Shown here piece by piece: positions 1 through 10,628 of a stretch of DNA of 64,000 nucleotides. Source of the DNA: Hansfordia pulvinata (lineage: Eukaryota; Ascomycota; Sordariomycetes; Xylariales). The position numbers and the translations under genes were made by a program. The stretch is from positions 248,001 to 312,000 of the forward strand of contig BJKQ01000019.1 of assembly GCA_006538405.1 (NCBI GenBank), written 5' to 3'. The notes beneath the pieces were generated by a model. It worked only from the letters and a program-made list of their open reading frames with translations. It searched no databases and was not told where the DNA came from. Numbering within the stretch: position 1 is the first letter of the stretch; every line of letters starts with the position of its first letter.

Positions 1-109
1 CCACCGCCGAGCGCTCGCCGGCGGCTCCAGGAAGCGCCGGTGGGCGGGCGGATAGGGCGGCGGCTGCGAGGGCCAGCAGAAGCACGGAAAGCCTCAGCAT
101 CGCCCGCAT
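1..109 (-). CDS. N-terminus of a secreted protein, cut by the window edge
   Basis: Reading leftwards from an ATG at 109-107, the frame stays open to the window edge and gives about 36 residues. They begin MRAMLRLSVLLLALAAAALS, a basic start followed by a Leu/Ala-rich hydrophobic core and small residues typical of a signal-peptidase site, then a Pro/Ala/Gly-rich stretch. A second in-frame Met lies at residue 4. I infer the beginning of a secreted or membrane protein whose body lies left of the window. Nothing of the mature protein is visible, so the function is unknown. In GC-rich DNA a short Leu/Ala-rich frame could also arise by chance. Confidence 0.45.
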   Translation of the reverse strand, partial: MRAMLRLSVLLLALAAAALSARPPALPGAAGERSAV

Positions 110-1097
110 GGCTGAACTGTACCGCATCGTGAGAACAAGCTGCCGCGTGCGTCGGAGCGTAGGGCTGAGCGGAAGCTAGGCTGCGTGACCCTGAGATTGG
201 CGGGCAGGCCTCGACTTATCAAGGCTGCGCCCTGCAGACTCGCTCCCATTGTCTTGCTCGTCGGCGCGCGCCGCGCTCGGTGACCTCCTCGACGTGGCGC
301 CGCCTTGCGAAGATACGCTACCGCAAGAAGGCAAGTGCCCGTCGCCTGCTTCTGCGGGAGGTTCCCACGGGTGGCGACGCGCCAGCGTTCGGGGAGATCT
401 GATTCATCAGCGGCGCTGCTTGGCTCGAGGGCCTTACCGACGTCGGGCGTGGCGACACGAATCCTGGCCTTAGCGATCCTGTGCTGAGTGAGCGTGAACA
501 CGCCGCCGCGGCCATTGGGAGCCAGTATAAGACACGAAGCGGCTTTTGGATAGGCTCGGCTTTCGCCACCACGCCTACAAAGCTGGCTATAGGTAGTCGG
601 AATTTGTCAACCAGTCTCTGGGGCGAGACTAGACCTTTTCCATGGCACATAGTCCGCAGGAAGGATCCCCGCCAACGCGGTGCTGCGCCTCAGGCTCAAC
701 CTGACGAGGGCAGTCCACGCCACCGTGGCAGGCGACTCGCTAGGATTACCAGAAGCAGGTGGTGAGGCGGTTTGGTATCGCTAAATCGCCTCGTGGTATT
801 GGGCCTTGGGCGCTCAACAGCCTCGACCCGGCATCACCGGATTCCAACCCCCGAAATATGGACGATAGCATAGCAGACTGGTGACAGATCAGGTCAGATA
901 TCAAGGTCCAGGCGTCATCAACAGTCGTCAGCCAAAGCACCGACATGAGTCTATTCAAATATAAATCTCGCATCTGCGATTAACGCGCATCTGCGATTAA
1001 CGACCGCCGGAACGGCCCCGTGCCGACTTGCGGCTCATCAACATCGTCATCGTCATGCCCAAAGCCAGCGTCACAGCCATCACCTACACGGGATTTA
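110..1097. other. Intergenic region, no gene seen
   Basis: Between the left-edge partial gene and the 3' end of RUD3. Open frames here are short, overlap each other on both strands and show no recognisable protein. The part near 1000-1097 would be the 3' UTR of RUD3. A short direct repeat (catctgcgattaacg) occurs twice around 971-1001. Confidence 0.6.
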
Positions 1098-2999
1098 CTA
1101 GGCTGGCCCTGCGCCCCTCGACGCAGGCCTGGAGCCTTGTGAGGACGCGCCAGCCCCAGAGTGCGCGGCCGCCGCCTCGTCCGCGCTACGCTCGAGGAAG
1201 CCGGCCCACAGGTCGGCGAGGGACTCGCGGGGCTGCCCCGGAGACGTGGCGCCGGTAGCCGTGCCGGCGGAGGGGTCGGAGAAGAAGTCCGGGTTGGTGA
1301 TGTTGTTGAGGGACGGCGTGCTGGGGGTGCGGTGGAAGGGGACGTGGGCAGGCGCAGGCTGTTGCTGGACGCCCCCGGGCGAGCAAGACCGGCCTGCTCG
1401 CGCTGCTCGTCGGTCCAGCCCAGCAGGCCGGCGATGACCTGCAGGATCTGGAACTTCTTGGGGTCTGAGCGGTCCAGAGCCAAGAACTGCAGGAAGTGAT
1501 TCGTCACGATTTGTCTGTCCAATCAGTCAGTCAAGCCCACGGTCGTGGGGTAATGCCACTCACCTGTCGATGCTGTCCTCGGGCTTGGTCTTCTTCAGAT
1601 AGCGCAGGGCTTTCGTCAGGTGGTCGTTGAGCACAATGGCCTCGTGCCTCAGCTTTCCGATCAGCAGGTTCTTCTCCTTGACCTCCTTCTCAAAGGGCGC
1701 CGTGCGCTCCAGCTCGCTGGTCAGCGACTGCTGGGCGGACTCGGCCTCGGAGGCCCGCTTGTCGGCGTCGGCCACGAGCTTCTTCATGGCCTGCAGCTGC
1801 TCCTCGGACGACTCGACCATCTCGCGCAGCTCTCTCCGCCGCGCCTCCTGGATCTCCTGCAGGGCGCGCTGCAGGCCGTCCACCGACTGGGCCTGGCTGT
1901 CGCGGTCGGCGGCGGCGCGCTCGTAGTTGTCCCGCAGCGAGACGACCTGCTCCTCGAGGGCCGAGGCCTTGTCGGCCAGCGACTCGCGCACCGAGCGCTC
2001 CTCCATGGCCAGGACCTCCCAGTCGCCCATGGCGTCCTTGGCGGCCTCGGCCTCCTCGCGCAGGTGCTGGATCTGCCGCGCCGTGTCCTCCTTCTCCTTG
2101 ATCGAGTTCTGCTGCGAAAGGTTGTTGCGGCTGCGCAGGCTGGTCAGCTCGCGCGTGGCGTCCTGCAGCTGCGTCCTGAGGTCGTCGACCTCGGTCTGGT
2201 AGGTTTCCGACGACCGCTGCAGCTCCTCGTTGCGCGTCTCGAGCTCTTCGCAGCGCTCGTTCGACTCGTCCAGCTCCTCCCTGCTCTTGGCCAGCCGGTT
2301 GCCCACCGTCTCCTTGATCTTCTCCACCCGGTCCAGCAGCGTCTGGTAGTCCTCCTGGGCCTGCTCCTTGGCGGCCTCGCTCTCCTCCAGCTCCGTCCGG
2401 AGCTGCGTCGTCTCCGAGGCGTGGCCCTCCTGGATGTTTTCCAGCTGCTTGCGCATCTGCTCGACCTCGAGGCGCAGCTTCTCCCTCTCTTGCGACATGG
2501 CCTCGAGCCTCGCCGTGGTGTCGGAGCCGTCGGGGTGGCCATTGGTGGCTGGAGGCGCGGCCTGGCCGTTCTGGGGTGCGGGTTAGTCGGGCGTTAAGTC
2601 AGGTGGGAGACGATGGGCTGGACGCACCATGGGCGGATCGGGCTGTTTCGCCTCGTCCGGTTTCCTGTCGTCGCCATTTGGCGTGTCTGTATGTGTGTTT
2701 GGTTGTGGTTCTGCCTGTGACTGGGCGTCTGTCTGTGGCTCTGCGTCTGCTTCGGGAGCCTTGCTCTGGTCGGGCTTCTCGTCCGCCTTCTGGTCGGGCT
2801 TCTCGTCCGCCTTCTGGTCGGGCTTCTCGTCTGCTTCGAGAGTCTGGCTCTGGTCGGGCTTCTCGTCTGCTTTGAGAGTCTGGCTCTCGTCGGGCTTCTC
2901 GTCGGGCTTGCTCTCAACATCGGCAGGCTTCTTCGGGGCCTTCTTCTTGTTGCCGCTCTTCTTCTTCTTGGAAGCGGCATTGGTCGGATCCGGGCTCAT
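1098..2999 (-). CDS. RUD3: Golgin with C-terminal GRAB domain (RUD3-like), apparent frameshift near 3' end
   Basis: Three exons: 2999-2628, 2570-1564 and 1514-1098, with introns of 57 and 49 bp bearing CTAAC or CTGAC branch sites. The protein (about 598 residues if the frame break is ignored) starts with a Lys-rich head and a degenerate DEKPDQ repeat (about residues 33-80). It continues as one long coiled coil and ends in a conserved block containing KLRHEAIVLNDHLTKALRYL and QIVTNHFLQFLALDRSDPKK. Known family role: yeast Rud3 is a cis-Golgi matrix golgin recruited by Arf1 through this GRIP-related Arf-binding domain. After ...GLARPGASSNSLRLP the frame breaks at the G-run 1338-1341 (C-run on the coding strand). 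One extra base there would give a family-like Ser/Pro tail (TPSTPSLNNITNPDFF) ending at the TAG at 1100-1098. Read literally, the frame runs with an atypical Arg/Pro-rich tail to about 980. Confidence 0.88.
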
Positions 3000-4198
3000 T
3001 GTGGGCGACAGAGCCGGGGTCGGGCTGCAGGGCGACTCGGGATCGGAGACGGCAGGGGGAACGACAGGGCGGATGTGAGGCTACATGTAAGTGTCTGGGG
3101 TCAACATCGGCCCGGGCGGGAGTACGTGGAAGGCCGAGGGCGAGGTTGCGATGGGGTGTAGGGTCGTGGTGCGGGTGATGACCTGTGGCAGACGACATGT
3201 GCATCCATCCATGTGCATGTGGCTGTTCGTCGCGTACGAGTACCGTGCTCGTACAGCACGAGAGCCATACGTAGCCTCAATGTTGGGAACGGCACTCGTC
3301 ACCCGTGGTGGCGGCCCTCGTACCGGTACGTGCTGCCCCGGCCTGCCCTGGACATGGACTCCAGCAGTGCAGCTCGACACCCGCGTCAGGCCCTGGAGGC
3401 CCACTGAAAGCTTCCATCCCGCCCGGGTTCTTGGTGTCTTCTATCCGTACACGAACCTGTCCGGGGCTCAACTTTGCAGCGAGAGTCCTTCTTTGCAGCG
3501 TGAGAGTCCTCAATCGAGCACAGGTCTGCCTCGTTATGGACAATGACACCGCAATCACTCGGCACTCGAGCCACAGTCCTCTCAGCGCGACAGCCCCGGG
3601 CTCGTACCGATATCCCGCCGCAAGTCGAGGTACCTCGGACACACCCTGGACAGACCCCGCTCTGATTGGCCAATTCCCCACCCACCCCACATCCGGACGG
3701 TTGAAAATCTCAGCCTGCCGCTTCGCCCAGCTCTCTCCCTCTTCTTCCCTCCTCACATATTTCACTTTGCCGGGCTCCTGGGTCTGCTGGCTGCTCCGGC
3801 GGCGGGCGGGCTCGCGGGGCCACCTCGTGCCAGGGGCTCGTCCCGGGCGCAAGAACGGTGGCTCCGGAACGGGAGGCCGAGCCGGCGAAGGAGAGAGAAG
3901 ATGCCTTTTATAATCCCGCTCCTTGCCCCCCCTATTCACGTAGCGGAGAGATGGGCGTTGCGGGTTCGCTATGCGCATACATACAGTAGTTTCTGGCTCG
4001 AGGCGAAGCGTGAACGGCGTCGCGGTGTAGTGACTACCGGGAGTGCGCCTGGTGATCTTGTGTGGTCGTCGCTCTGTTACCCGACTTCACTCGGCACGAA
4101 ATCACACTGAAGCCGCCGGGAGCACAACCAGGCCGCGTACTAATCAATTGCCAACCCATGATCATAAACGCTTTGCAATCATTACTAGAAAACATGCC
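3000..4198. other. Intergenic region: RUD3 promoter side and NOP15 3' side
   Basis: No supportable gene. Around 3233-3262 there are overlapping copies of the TACGAG/CTCGTA motif, able to form a small hairpin (TACGAG at 3235-3240 with CTCGTA at 3248-3253). The stretch at about 3720-3780 is pyrimidine-rich. The last 100 bases before 4199 are locally AT-richer, as expected for the NOP15 3' UTR and polyadenylation site. Confidence 0.55.
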
Positions 4199-5368
4199 CT
4201 ACGCCTTGGCCTTCTTCCCCTTCTTCCCCTTCTTCGCCGCCTTGGCAGCCGCCGGCTTGTCCTCGGCAGCGGCCGGCTTGTCCTCGGCCTGCGCGGGCGG
4301 CGCCTCGATGGCCTTGGGAGCCTCGGCAGCCTCGATAGAAGCCGGCTCGGCGGCGGCGGCCAGCAGGGCCGGCCCGCCAAAGTCGTAGTCGATGCCGGCG
4401 GCGGCCAGCTTCTGGGCGCGGGCGGAGCGGCGGCGCTGCTCGCGGCCGATCTTGCCCTGCCAGGCCGACTCGGTCAGCGGCTTCTTGAGGGCGCCGGCCT
4501 CGAGCCGGTTGCGGGGCACGCCCTTGAAGCGGCGGTTGGCGCCCTTCCACAGGTCGTCGTGCACCGCCTCGCGCGGCACCATCTTGCACTTGAGGATGTG
4601 GCCGAACAGCAGGTAGTTGTCCATGGTCTTCTGGACAATCTCGGCGACGGCGCGCTCGGCGAACTCGATGAACGCAAAGTGCTTGGACCGCCCCGTCTTC
4701 TTGTTGCGGCTGAGGCGCAGGCGCTCGATCTGGCCAAACTGCGAAAAGTACTGCTTCATCTCGTGCTCGAAGAAACTGGCGAGGGGGTCAGCGGGTTTTG
4801 GTCTCAGGAGTGGGCGGGCCGACTCACCCGTGGGGTATCCGCCCGACGTAGACGACGCCGGTGTCTCCGCTGGACGTCTTGGACGCCTTGGATGCCTTGG
4901 GTGCCTTGCCCACGTCCTGGCCCTTCTTGTACACGACGGCGGCGTCGGGGGCCTCTTCGTCTTCGTTGTCGCTGTCGACGGCGGCAGCGAGGGCCTTGGC
5001 CTGGTCGTCGTCGGACTCGTCGGAGAAGGGGTTCTCGTCGGCGAGGACGAGGGCCTGTTCGTCGGCGTCGGCGGCTTCCGTCTCGGACTCGGGTTCGGGC
5101 TCGGGCTTGGACTTGGACTTGGGCTTTGCGGGCTTGGACTTGGGCTTCGCCGGCAGCGACTCTTTGGAGGGCTTGGTCTTCTTCTTCTGCACGGGAGAGG
5201 CGTCTTGCTCGGCGGCCTTGCGCTTGGTGGCCGCGGGGGCGGCTTTGGGCTTGGTCGCGGCGGGCTTCGCCGAGGCGGCGGAGGCGGCTGGAGGGGTCAG
5301 CAGGTGCAGGCCGGGGGTGGGAAGTGAGACTGCTTACACCTCGTTCTCTTCTTCAGTTCTGGGGCCAT
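4199..5368 (-). CDS. NOP15: Nucleolar RRM protein, 60S ribosome biogenesis (Nop15/NIFK family)
   Basis: Three exons: 5368-5338, 5287-4828 and 4775-4199, giving about 355 residues. The first donor is read as GTAAGC at 5337; the overlapping GTGTAA would break the frame. The N-terminal 150 residues are Lys/Ala/Glu-rich, with acidic patches typical of nucleolar proteins. A single RRM follows: RNP2 is VVYVGRIPHGFF, which spans intron 2, and RNP1 is the SKHFAFIEF segment. After it comes the family-specific block LFGHILKCKMVPREAVHDDLWKG, and the tail is Lys/Ala-rich. In yeast, Nop15 binds pre-rRNA near ITS2 and is needed for 60S maturation. The gene is divergent from the SMN gene with 632 bp between start codons. 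Confidence 0.92.
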
Positions 5369-6000
5369 GGCTGGGGTGGAGGGCGACGGCGATGGGTGGA
5401 TGGGCTGGGATCGGGGAGGACTATCGCATCGCAATGAGGTGCGGCGCGGCTTGCAGGTAGAGGACGATTGGACTTTTTTTGCCCATGGCGGGCGATAAGA
5501 TAGCGAGCCGGAGCGTGCAGGGTGCCCGCTAAGATGGTACGGTCAGGTACATGTACCTGCTCGTAGTGTGCCGCAGTGGGCAGTCCTCGCTGTAGCGCTC
5601 GCGTACTCGGGTGCTGCGCTAGCTGGCTGGCTGGCCCCACCCCGCGATTGTGTCCGGGCGGTTTGGATCCAGATGGATCGATGTCGTGAGGGACGGGTGC
5701 ATAACCCGTGACAAGACTCGACCGCTCGCGGATGTTGTTTCCGGAGTCCTTGATAGTCAATCCGGCCAATGCCGCGCTGAGAGCCGCGTGTGCTCACCCG
5801 AATCTGCAAGTCGGTCGGTCGGGCGGGCGGGTTGAGCGCCGCCCAGTTACGGTAATGTGGTACTCGTACCTGGCGACAGCTCTGGCGATGCGCCCACAAG
5901 CGCCAGCATCACCCGCTACCCGTACCCGCCGCAGGCTACCACCACAACCCAGACCCTCCCCACGCAGCACCCGACGCCTCCCCCCATCCGCTTCTCAACC
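5369..6000. promoter_or_regulatory. Divergent promoter region between NOP15 and the SMN gene
   Basis: A 632-bp region lies between two start codons facing away from each other and must hold both promoters. It contains one ACTCGTA-type motif (TACTCGTACC at 5861-5870) and a C/A-rich leader just before the SMN start (about 5920-5998). No TATA box is evident. Confidence 0.6.
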
Positions 6001-6375
6001 ATGGCGGACAGCGAGGCCGACGCGCCCCTGACCCACGACGAGCTCTGGGACGACTCGGCCCTCGTCGACTCGTGGAACGCCGCCCTCGACGAGTACAGAG
6101 TCGGTCCCCTCCACCCCTCCCGTCGTCGTCCCCAGACTGACTTGGCCCTCGCCGCCTCAGAAGTACCACAGCATCCACCTCAAGGGCGGCAATGTCCACG
6201 ACCTGGTAGCCGCGGACAAGCCCCAGCAGGCCCCGCGCGAGACGGAGAACCCTCAGATCGAAGCCGAGCCCGGCGCCGTCGCCAGCGAGGCCGGAAACAC
6301 CGTGGTACGCATCGGCCCTGCAACGCCACCACGATCACGTGGCCGACGCGAAGCCAGCCCTCGTCTAACAGCACC

Positions 6376-6441
<66 letters not shown>

Positions 6442-6694
6442 CCCATCGAGCACGGCCGCGCCGCCACGGCAAGGCGCCCCCGCGGCACCGCCCCCAGCCC
6501 TTCTCGGGTCCAGTACGTCCCGCCCCCTATCCCGTCCCGTGACTCGGACCACGCCGTTTTCTGACCCCCCGGCAGTGCGCGACGAAGGCCTCAAGAGACT
6601 GCTCATGTCGTGGTACTACGCCGGGTACTACACGGGCTACTACGAGGGGCAGCAGGACTCGGGCCCCTCGCTGCCAGACCCGGACAGGACATGA
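6001..6694 (+). CDS. Survival motor neuron-like protein with C-terminal YG box
   Basis: Four exons proposed: 6001-6099, 6161-6304, about 6380-6512 and 6576-6694, giving about 164 residues, close to fission-yeast Smn1 (about 150). The N-terminus (HDELWDDSALVDSWNAALDEY then KYHSIH) matches the Gemin2-binding segment of SMN proteins. The C-terminus holds the YG box LLMSWYYAGYYTGYYEGQQ, with three YxxG steps that drive SMN oligomerisation. As in other fungi there is no Tudor domain. Known role: assembly of Sm rings on spliceosomal snRNAs. Intron 1 uses a GTCGGT donor. Intron 2 starts at GTACGC (6305). Only an acceptor within the CAG tract keeps the frame that reaches the YG box, so exon 3 begins with a variable poly-Gln run. 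Intron 3 has a GTACGT donor. The middle of the protein is less certain than the ends. Confidence 0.85.
6377..6439 (+). repeat. (CAG)21 microsatellite at intron 2/exon 3 of the SMN gene
   Basis: Twenty-one uninterrupted CAG triplets. In the frame of the YG box they encode poly-Gln; every triplet also ends in AG and so is a potential 3' splice site. A CTAAC branch-site-like sequence lies just before it (6365-6369). Confidence 0.95.
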
Positions 6695-8341
6695 GCGAGG
6701 GAAGCGGCAGGAGGCTCGAATATCGGACGGCGCAGCTCGGCGCCGGGCCAGCCAGGCGTGTACGCGAGCCAGCCCCAGCCCCAGACCGGCACGGGTTTCA
6801 GATGCGCGTCCGGCGCATCGTGCAACCGCTGTCGTCGCGGCCCTTAAAGCGGCGGGCCTCGTCGGACGCCTGTGGAGAAGACGCTCGCGAGTCTCGAGGG
6901 CGAGGGAGAGGGCCGAGAGGACAGAGCACCGAACTGGGCGGCGTGTCTGTCTGTCGCGGAATGCTGGATCGCGGCCATGGACACGCAACCGGGCCTTGGG
7001 AGATGCCCCGTCGAGGCACATGTACTCATAGATACACCTGCGATTCCTAGCTCACGCGAGAGTGTAGACGAAAGATGGAATTGGGGGAGTGCAGAGTTGC
7101 TCCCCGTCTAGATTGGCCGGCCCAGGCCGTGTCTACATGAACTGAATTTCGTCCCAACCGCCCAGTGACAATCGACGCGATGAACCCCTCGCCCATTTGG
7201 TCGGGAGCCGCGCGCCCTCGCACCGGCAACAAGGGCGCCCGCCAAGCCACACGGGGCGACGAGCAGGGTTTCAACGCCGTCAGAGTAGAAGGCCCCGATG
7301 TGACCCTGGAGGGAGGTAGACTTGCGAGCGCGCGGCCCCCGCACCACCCCGGGCACCCACGCGTCGGTTCTGCCGTCTGCGCCCAGGTCGCTGCCGACGG
7401 GCACTGGTGAACGTGTGCTACTGACCCGCCGCTGTGGGTGGCCACAGCTCCCCGGGCGTTGAACCCCTGGGCCCGGGGTCCGTGGCTGTCAAGACCGCCA
7501 ACCCCCGGGCCCCAAACGCCACCCGAGACTCTCCTGTCACAAGGGGCTCCAGCTGATCGGGGGCGAGCCTCCCGTCCTGTCCCTCGCCCGCGATGGACGG
7601 CCTGTCACGACGTCCGAAGATCCGGAACGCAGCCAGTCCATGCTGGTGTGCCAAACCGACAGAGAAGCCTGGCAGCGTGGCCTGACTGCGACCCCGGCGT
7701 AGGGGGCGCTGCGCCTCCCGCTGCGCCGGATGTGCGTCGCGCCGGCATCAGGGACGCGCATCACCACCACCACCACCACCACCACCACCAACAACACCGC
7801 TGCAGACCATGGCAGCAGTGCTGGACAAGATCACTAGGGGCTGGGAGCTAAGTCGTCCCTGGCGATCGCAAGCTGTGCGACTCCGTTTCGGATGCCCCCA
7901 GCACAGCGGTCTGCCGAGCGGGCCTCGAAGATCCCGTCCTGCGCCCCCTGCCCCCAGGGCGTGCCGATATGCTGGGCGCTGGCACGAGGACAAGAGGGCT
8001 TCGTTATAAGCGGCGCCGCATGCCCCTTCCATTTGGTGAGTGTCGAGTTGTTTCCTCTCTCCTTCAGTCTCCCAAGCTGCATCGCCAGGCGCGTGTAAAG
8101 TGCCCCAAGCCCAAGAAGAAAGACCGCCCTCCTTTGACCTCACCCTCGCTCACCAGCACAGCAGAGCTGTTCTCGTTCCTGTTTTCGTGTATGCCAACCC
8201 CTCCCACCTACCAAAACCCCCTCCCCCCTCCCCTCCATACTGACGTCCCGTCCCAGAACCACAGCCCAGCAGGCTGGACTCGCAACCTCACGCCACCGCA
8301 CACCCAGCCCTCACCCACCCCCTTCAAAGGCAGCAGCAGAG
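6695..8341. other. Intergenic region, no gene seen
   Basis: Between the SMN gene and the cupredoxin gene, which are on the same strand. It holds a (CAC)n microsatellite at about 7760-7790 and a pyrimidine- and A/C-rich stretch at about 8050-8340 that looks like the promoter and leader of the downstream gene. Open frames are short and unrelated to known proteins. Confidence 0.55.
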
Positions 8342-9496
8342 ATGAGGTTCCACACATCCGCCCTCGCAACGACCCTGGCCCTGGCCGGCGCGGCAGCGGC
8401 AGCGGCGAACCTCGCGTCCCCCGCCGACGCGCAGGCGATAGACCGGCGGTACGGCCTGCTGCAGGCGCGCAAGGGCCACAAGGACAAGTCCAAGGGCGAG
8501 AACGCGGCCGCCGCGACGTCGGTGATTGTCATCTGGGCGAACCCGGGTGCCGGGGCGGCGACGACGACGGTGAACCAGCAGGTGACGGTGACGCAGACGG
8601 TGACGGCGGGCGCGGGCGCGACGGGGGCGCCGCCCGCGGCCGGGGCCCCGGCGGCGGCCGCCACGCACAGCGTCGTGGTGGGCGGGGACGCGGGCCTGGT
8701 GTTCGCGCCGGCGTCGGTGCAGGCCGCCGCGGGCGACATGGTCGTCTTCACCTTCATGAGCCAGGGCCACACGGCGACGCAGTCGACCTTTGAGGCGCCC
8801 TGCGTCGCCAAGGCGGGCGGCATGGACTCGGGCAAGCAGCCCAACCCCAACAACACGGTCGTGCCCCCGCCCCAGGTCGCCATGCAGGTCATGACGACCG
8901 ACCCGCTGTGTGAGTTTGTTTTCTGTTCCCTTTTCTGTCCCTTTTTGCCCATGCTGACGGCTTTGAAAAAGGGTTCTACTGCGCGACCGGCAACCACTGC
9001 GGCGCGGGCATGACCTTCAGCGTCAACCCGACGGCGGAGAAGTCGCAGGAGGCGTTCACGGCCGCGGCCATGGCGCAGAACGGCACGGCGGCCGGTGGGG
9101 AAGCTGGTGCCGGTGCCGGGGCCGGGGCCGGTGCGGACGCTGGGGCCGGTACGGGCGCCGGCACTGGCGCGGCCATCGGCAACGGGACCAGCGCGGCCCC
9201 CGGGGCCATCTCGTCGGGCGTGGGCACCGTGGCGCCCGGCGGGGCGTGCGTGTGCGCCGTGACGTGCTCCGGGGCCGCCGGCGCGGGCTCGGGCGCGGCG
9301 GCCGCCAACGCGTTCCCTGCCGCCGCCGCGCAGGGCGTGGGCAGCTTCGGCGGGTTTGGCGGTGAGTCCTCGTCTCCCTTGTTCTCGTGAGGCCCTGTCG
9401 ATCGAGAGAGAGCCTTTCTCTCCTGTGCGAGCCGCGATAGCTGACGGAGTTGCTGTCACAGGCGGCCTGCCCCGGTCCATGATGGAGGCCATCTGA
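8342..9496 (+). CDS. Extracellular cupredoxin-like (plastocyanin-fold) protein
   Basis: Three exons: 8342-8909, 8972-9361 and 9462-9496, giving 330 residues. It starts with a signal peptide (MRFHTSALATTLALAGAAAA). The cupredoxin domain follows at about residues 115-225. It has a His in the THSVVVGG strand, a Cys in FEAPCVAK and the C-terminal metal-site motif FYCATGNHCGAGM, where Cys, His and Met are spaced as in blue-copper sites. The tail is Gly/Ala-rich with a GAGAGAGA run. The last short exon restores the ending GGGLPRSMMEAI; reading through the second donor would stop at 9390. Proteins of this type are common fungal secreted or wall proteins, often annotated as extracellular serine-rich or phytocyanin-like. 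Substrate and role are unknown, and copper binding is inferred from the ligands only. Confidence 0.85.
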
Positions 9497-10220
9497 GGCC
9501 TGTCGATGCTGGCCCCGGGGCTGGTGCCTCGGGGGAGTCAGTCGAGGATACGTCGTGGGCTGCAGTGGGCTGCAGTGGGCTGCAGTGGACTGCAGTGGGA
9601 GGCTGCAGTCGGATGCTGTGGTCTCGGAGCAATGTCGAGAGGTCGCTTTTTCACATGTCGTCGCTTTTTTCAGACTGTAAGAGATACTATCGCGGAGAGG
9701 CGGCCCGCGTGGCACGAGCGGGGTGGCCTAGAACGCAGTGGGCTGGACGCCGCGTGGCCATCGGGATGCTTCTTCGGACGGGCCTGTGTAATGTAGACGC
9801 TGCTCCCGGTATACGGGATCGGCCAAGGGTAGATCAATATGCCTTTCCTTGCTTGATATGCACCATGCTTCCCATTACCCCTGGTGTCCAACCCACTCAT
9901 GTCTATTCATCAGGGCGCTGGCTCGTGAAGCGACATCGACGCTCCCACTGCCCGAACAGCGTCAGGAGTCCCTGGAGATGAAGGTGTTGGTGGCATGGTA
10001 TTGTATCATTATTCGTCAAGATAAGGAGCGTCTAATTAGCAACCCGAATCCTCCGACTTGAGCCCGCGCTCGAGGCCGTCCGTTTCTGGCCCGCCACGCC
10101 GACCGCCACGCTGCTCGATTTCCCGCTGCCACACATTCGTCGTCTCGGCCGAGTCCGGTCGGACGCGTCGGCAGCGGCTCGTCGAGAGGCGGGCGGTGGG
10201 TTCGCCCGCAGTGTGGTCCT
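9497..10220. other. Convergent intergenic region with a 10-bp tandem repeat
   Basis: Region between the 3' ends of the cupredoxin gene (+) and the SERF gene (-). At 9557-9600 the unit GGCTGCAGTG repeats about four times with one substitution. No gene is seen. Confidence 0.6.
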
Positions 10221-10628
10221 TTATTTCTTCTTCAGCTCGGCGCCGGCGGCGGCCTTCTTCTCGTCGGCTGTTGCGCGGCGTCAGCTCTTGTGGAATGGGA
10301 GGAGGGCCAGCCCGTTCGGGCAGACAGGCTGGGAGGAGGGGCGGGGTATTGAACGTACCGGCCTGCTGCTTCTTGCGCATCATCTCGGCGACGGCCTCCT
10401 TGTCGCGCTGCATCTCGGAGCCGGTTTTCGTGTTTTTGGATTTCTGCCAGGTCGGGGCCGCGGTCAGTCACATCCGCCCCGTCGCTGCGCGGACCCGGGC
10501 CTGCCGAGCCTGCAGGAGGGTGGGAAGGGCGGCGCGGGTTGGGGGAGCGGTCGGGCATGTCTTACCACTGCGGCGGCGGCCTTGAGGTTCTTCTCGCGAG
10601 CCTTGTCACGCTGGTTGCCGCGGGCCAT
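10221..10628 (-). CDS. Small SERF/4F5-family protein
   Basis: Three exons: 10628-10566, 10443-10359 and 10267-10221, giving only 64 residues, so it is missed by ORF calling. The N-terminus MARGNQRDKAREKNLKAAAA is the hallmark of the 4F5/SERF family. The middle (QRDKEAVAEMMRKKQQAG) and Lys-rich end (ADEKKAAAGAELKKK) fit too. All three junctions have GTAAGA or GTACGT donors and CAG acceptors, and the frame closes exactly at TAA 10223-10221. SERF proteins are small, highly charged and disordered; animal members modulate amyloid aggregation and bind nucleic acid. The fungal role is not established. Confidence 0.88.

Noticed and set aside
1620..2597. 325-residue plus-strand open frame, Leu/Val/Arg-rich
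   Set aside because: It is the antisense shadow of the RUD3 coiled-coil exon; composition and lack of domains show it is not a gene.
4043..5437. 464-residue plus-strand open frame
   Set aside because: Antisense to NOP15, whose RRM, splice sites and conserved blocks are clear. The frame is a GC-content artefact with Arg runs.
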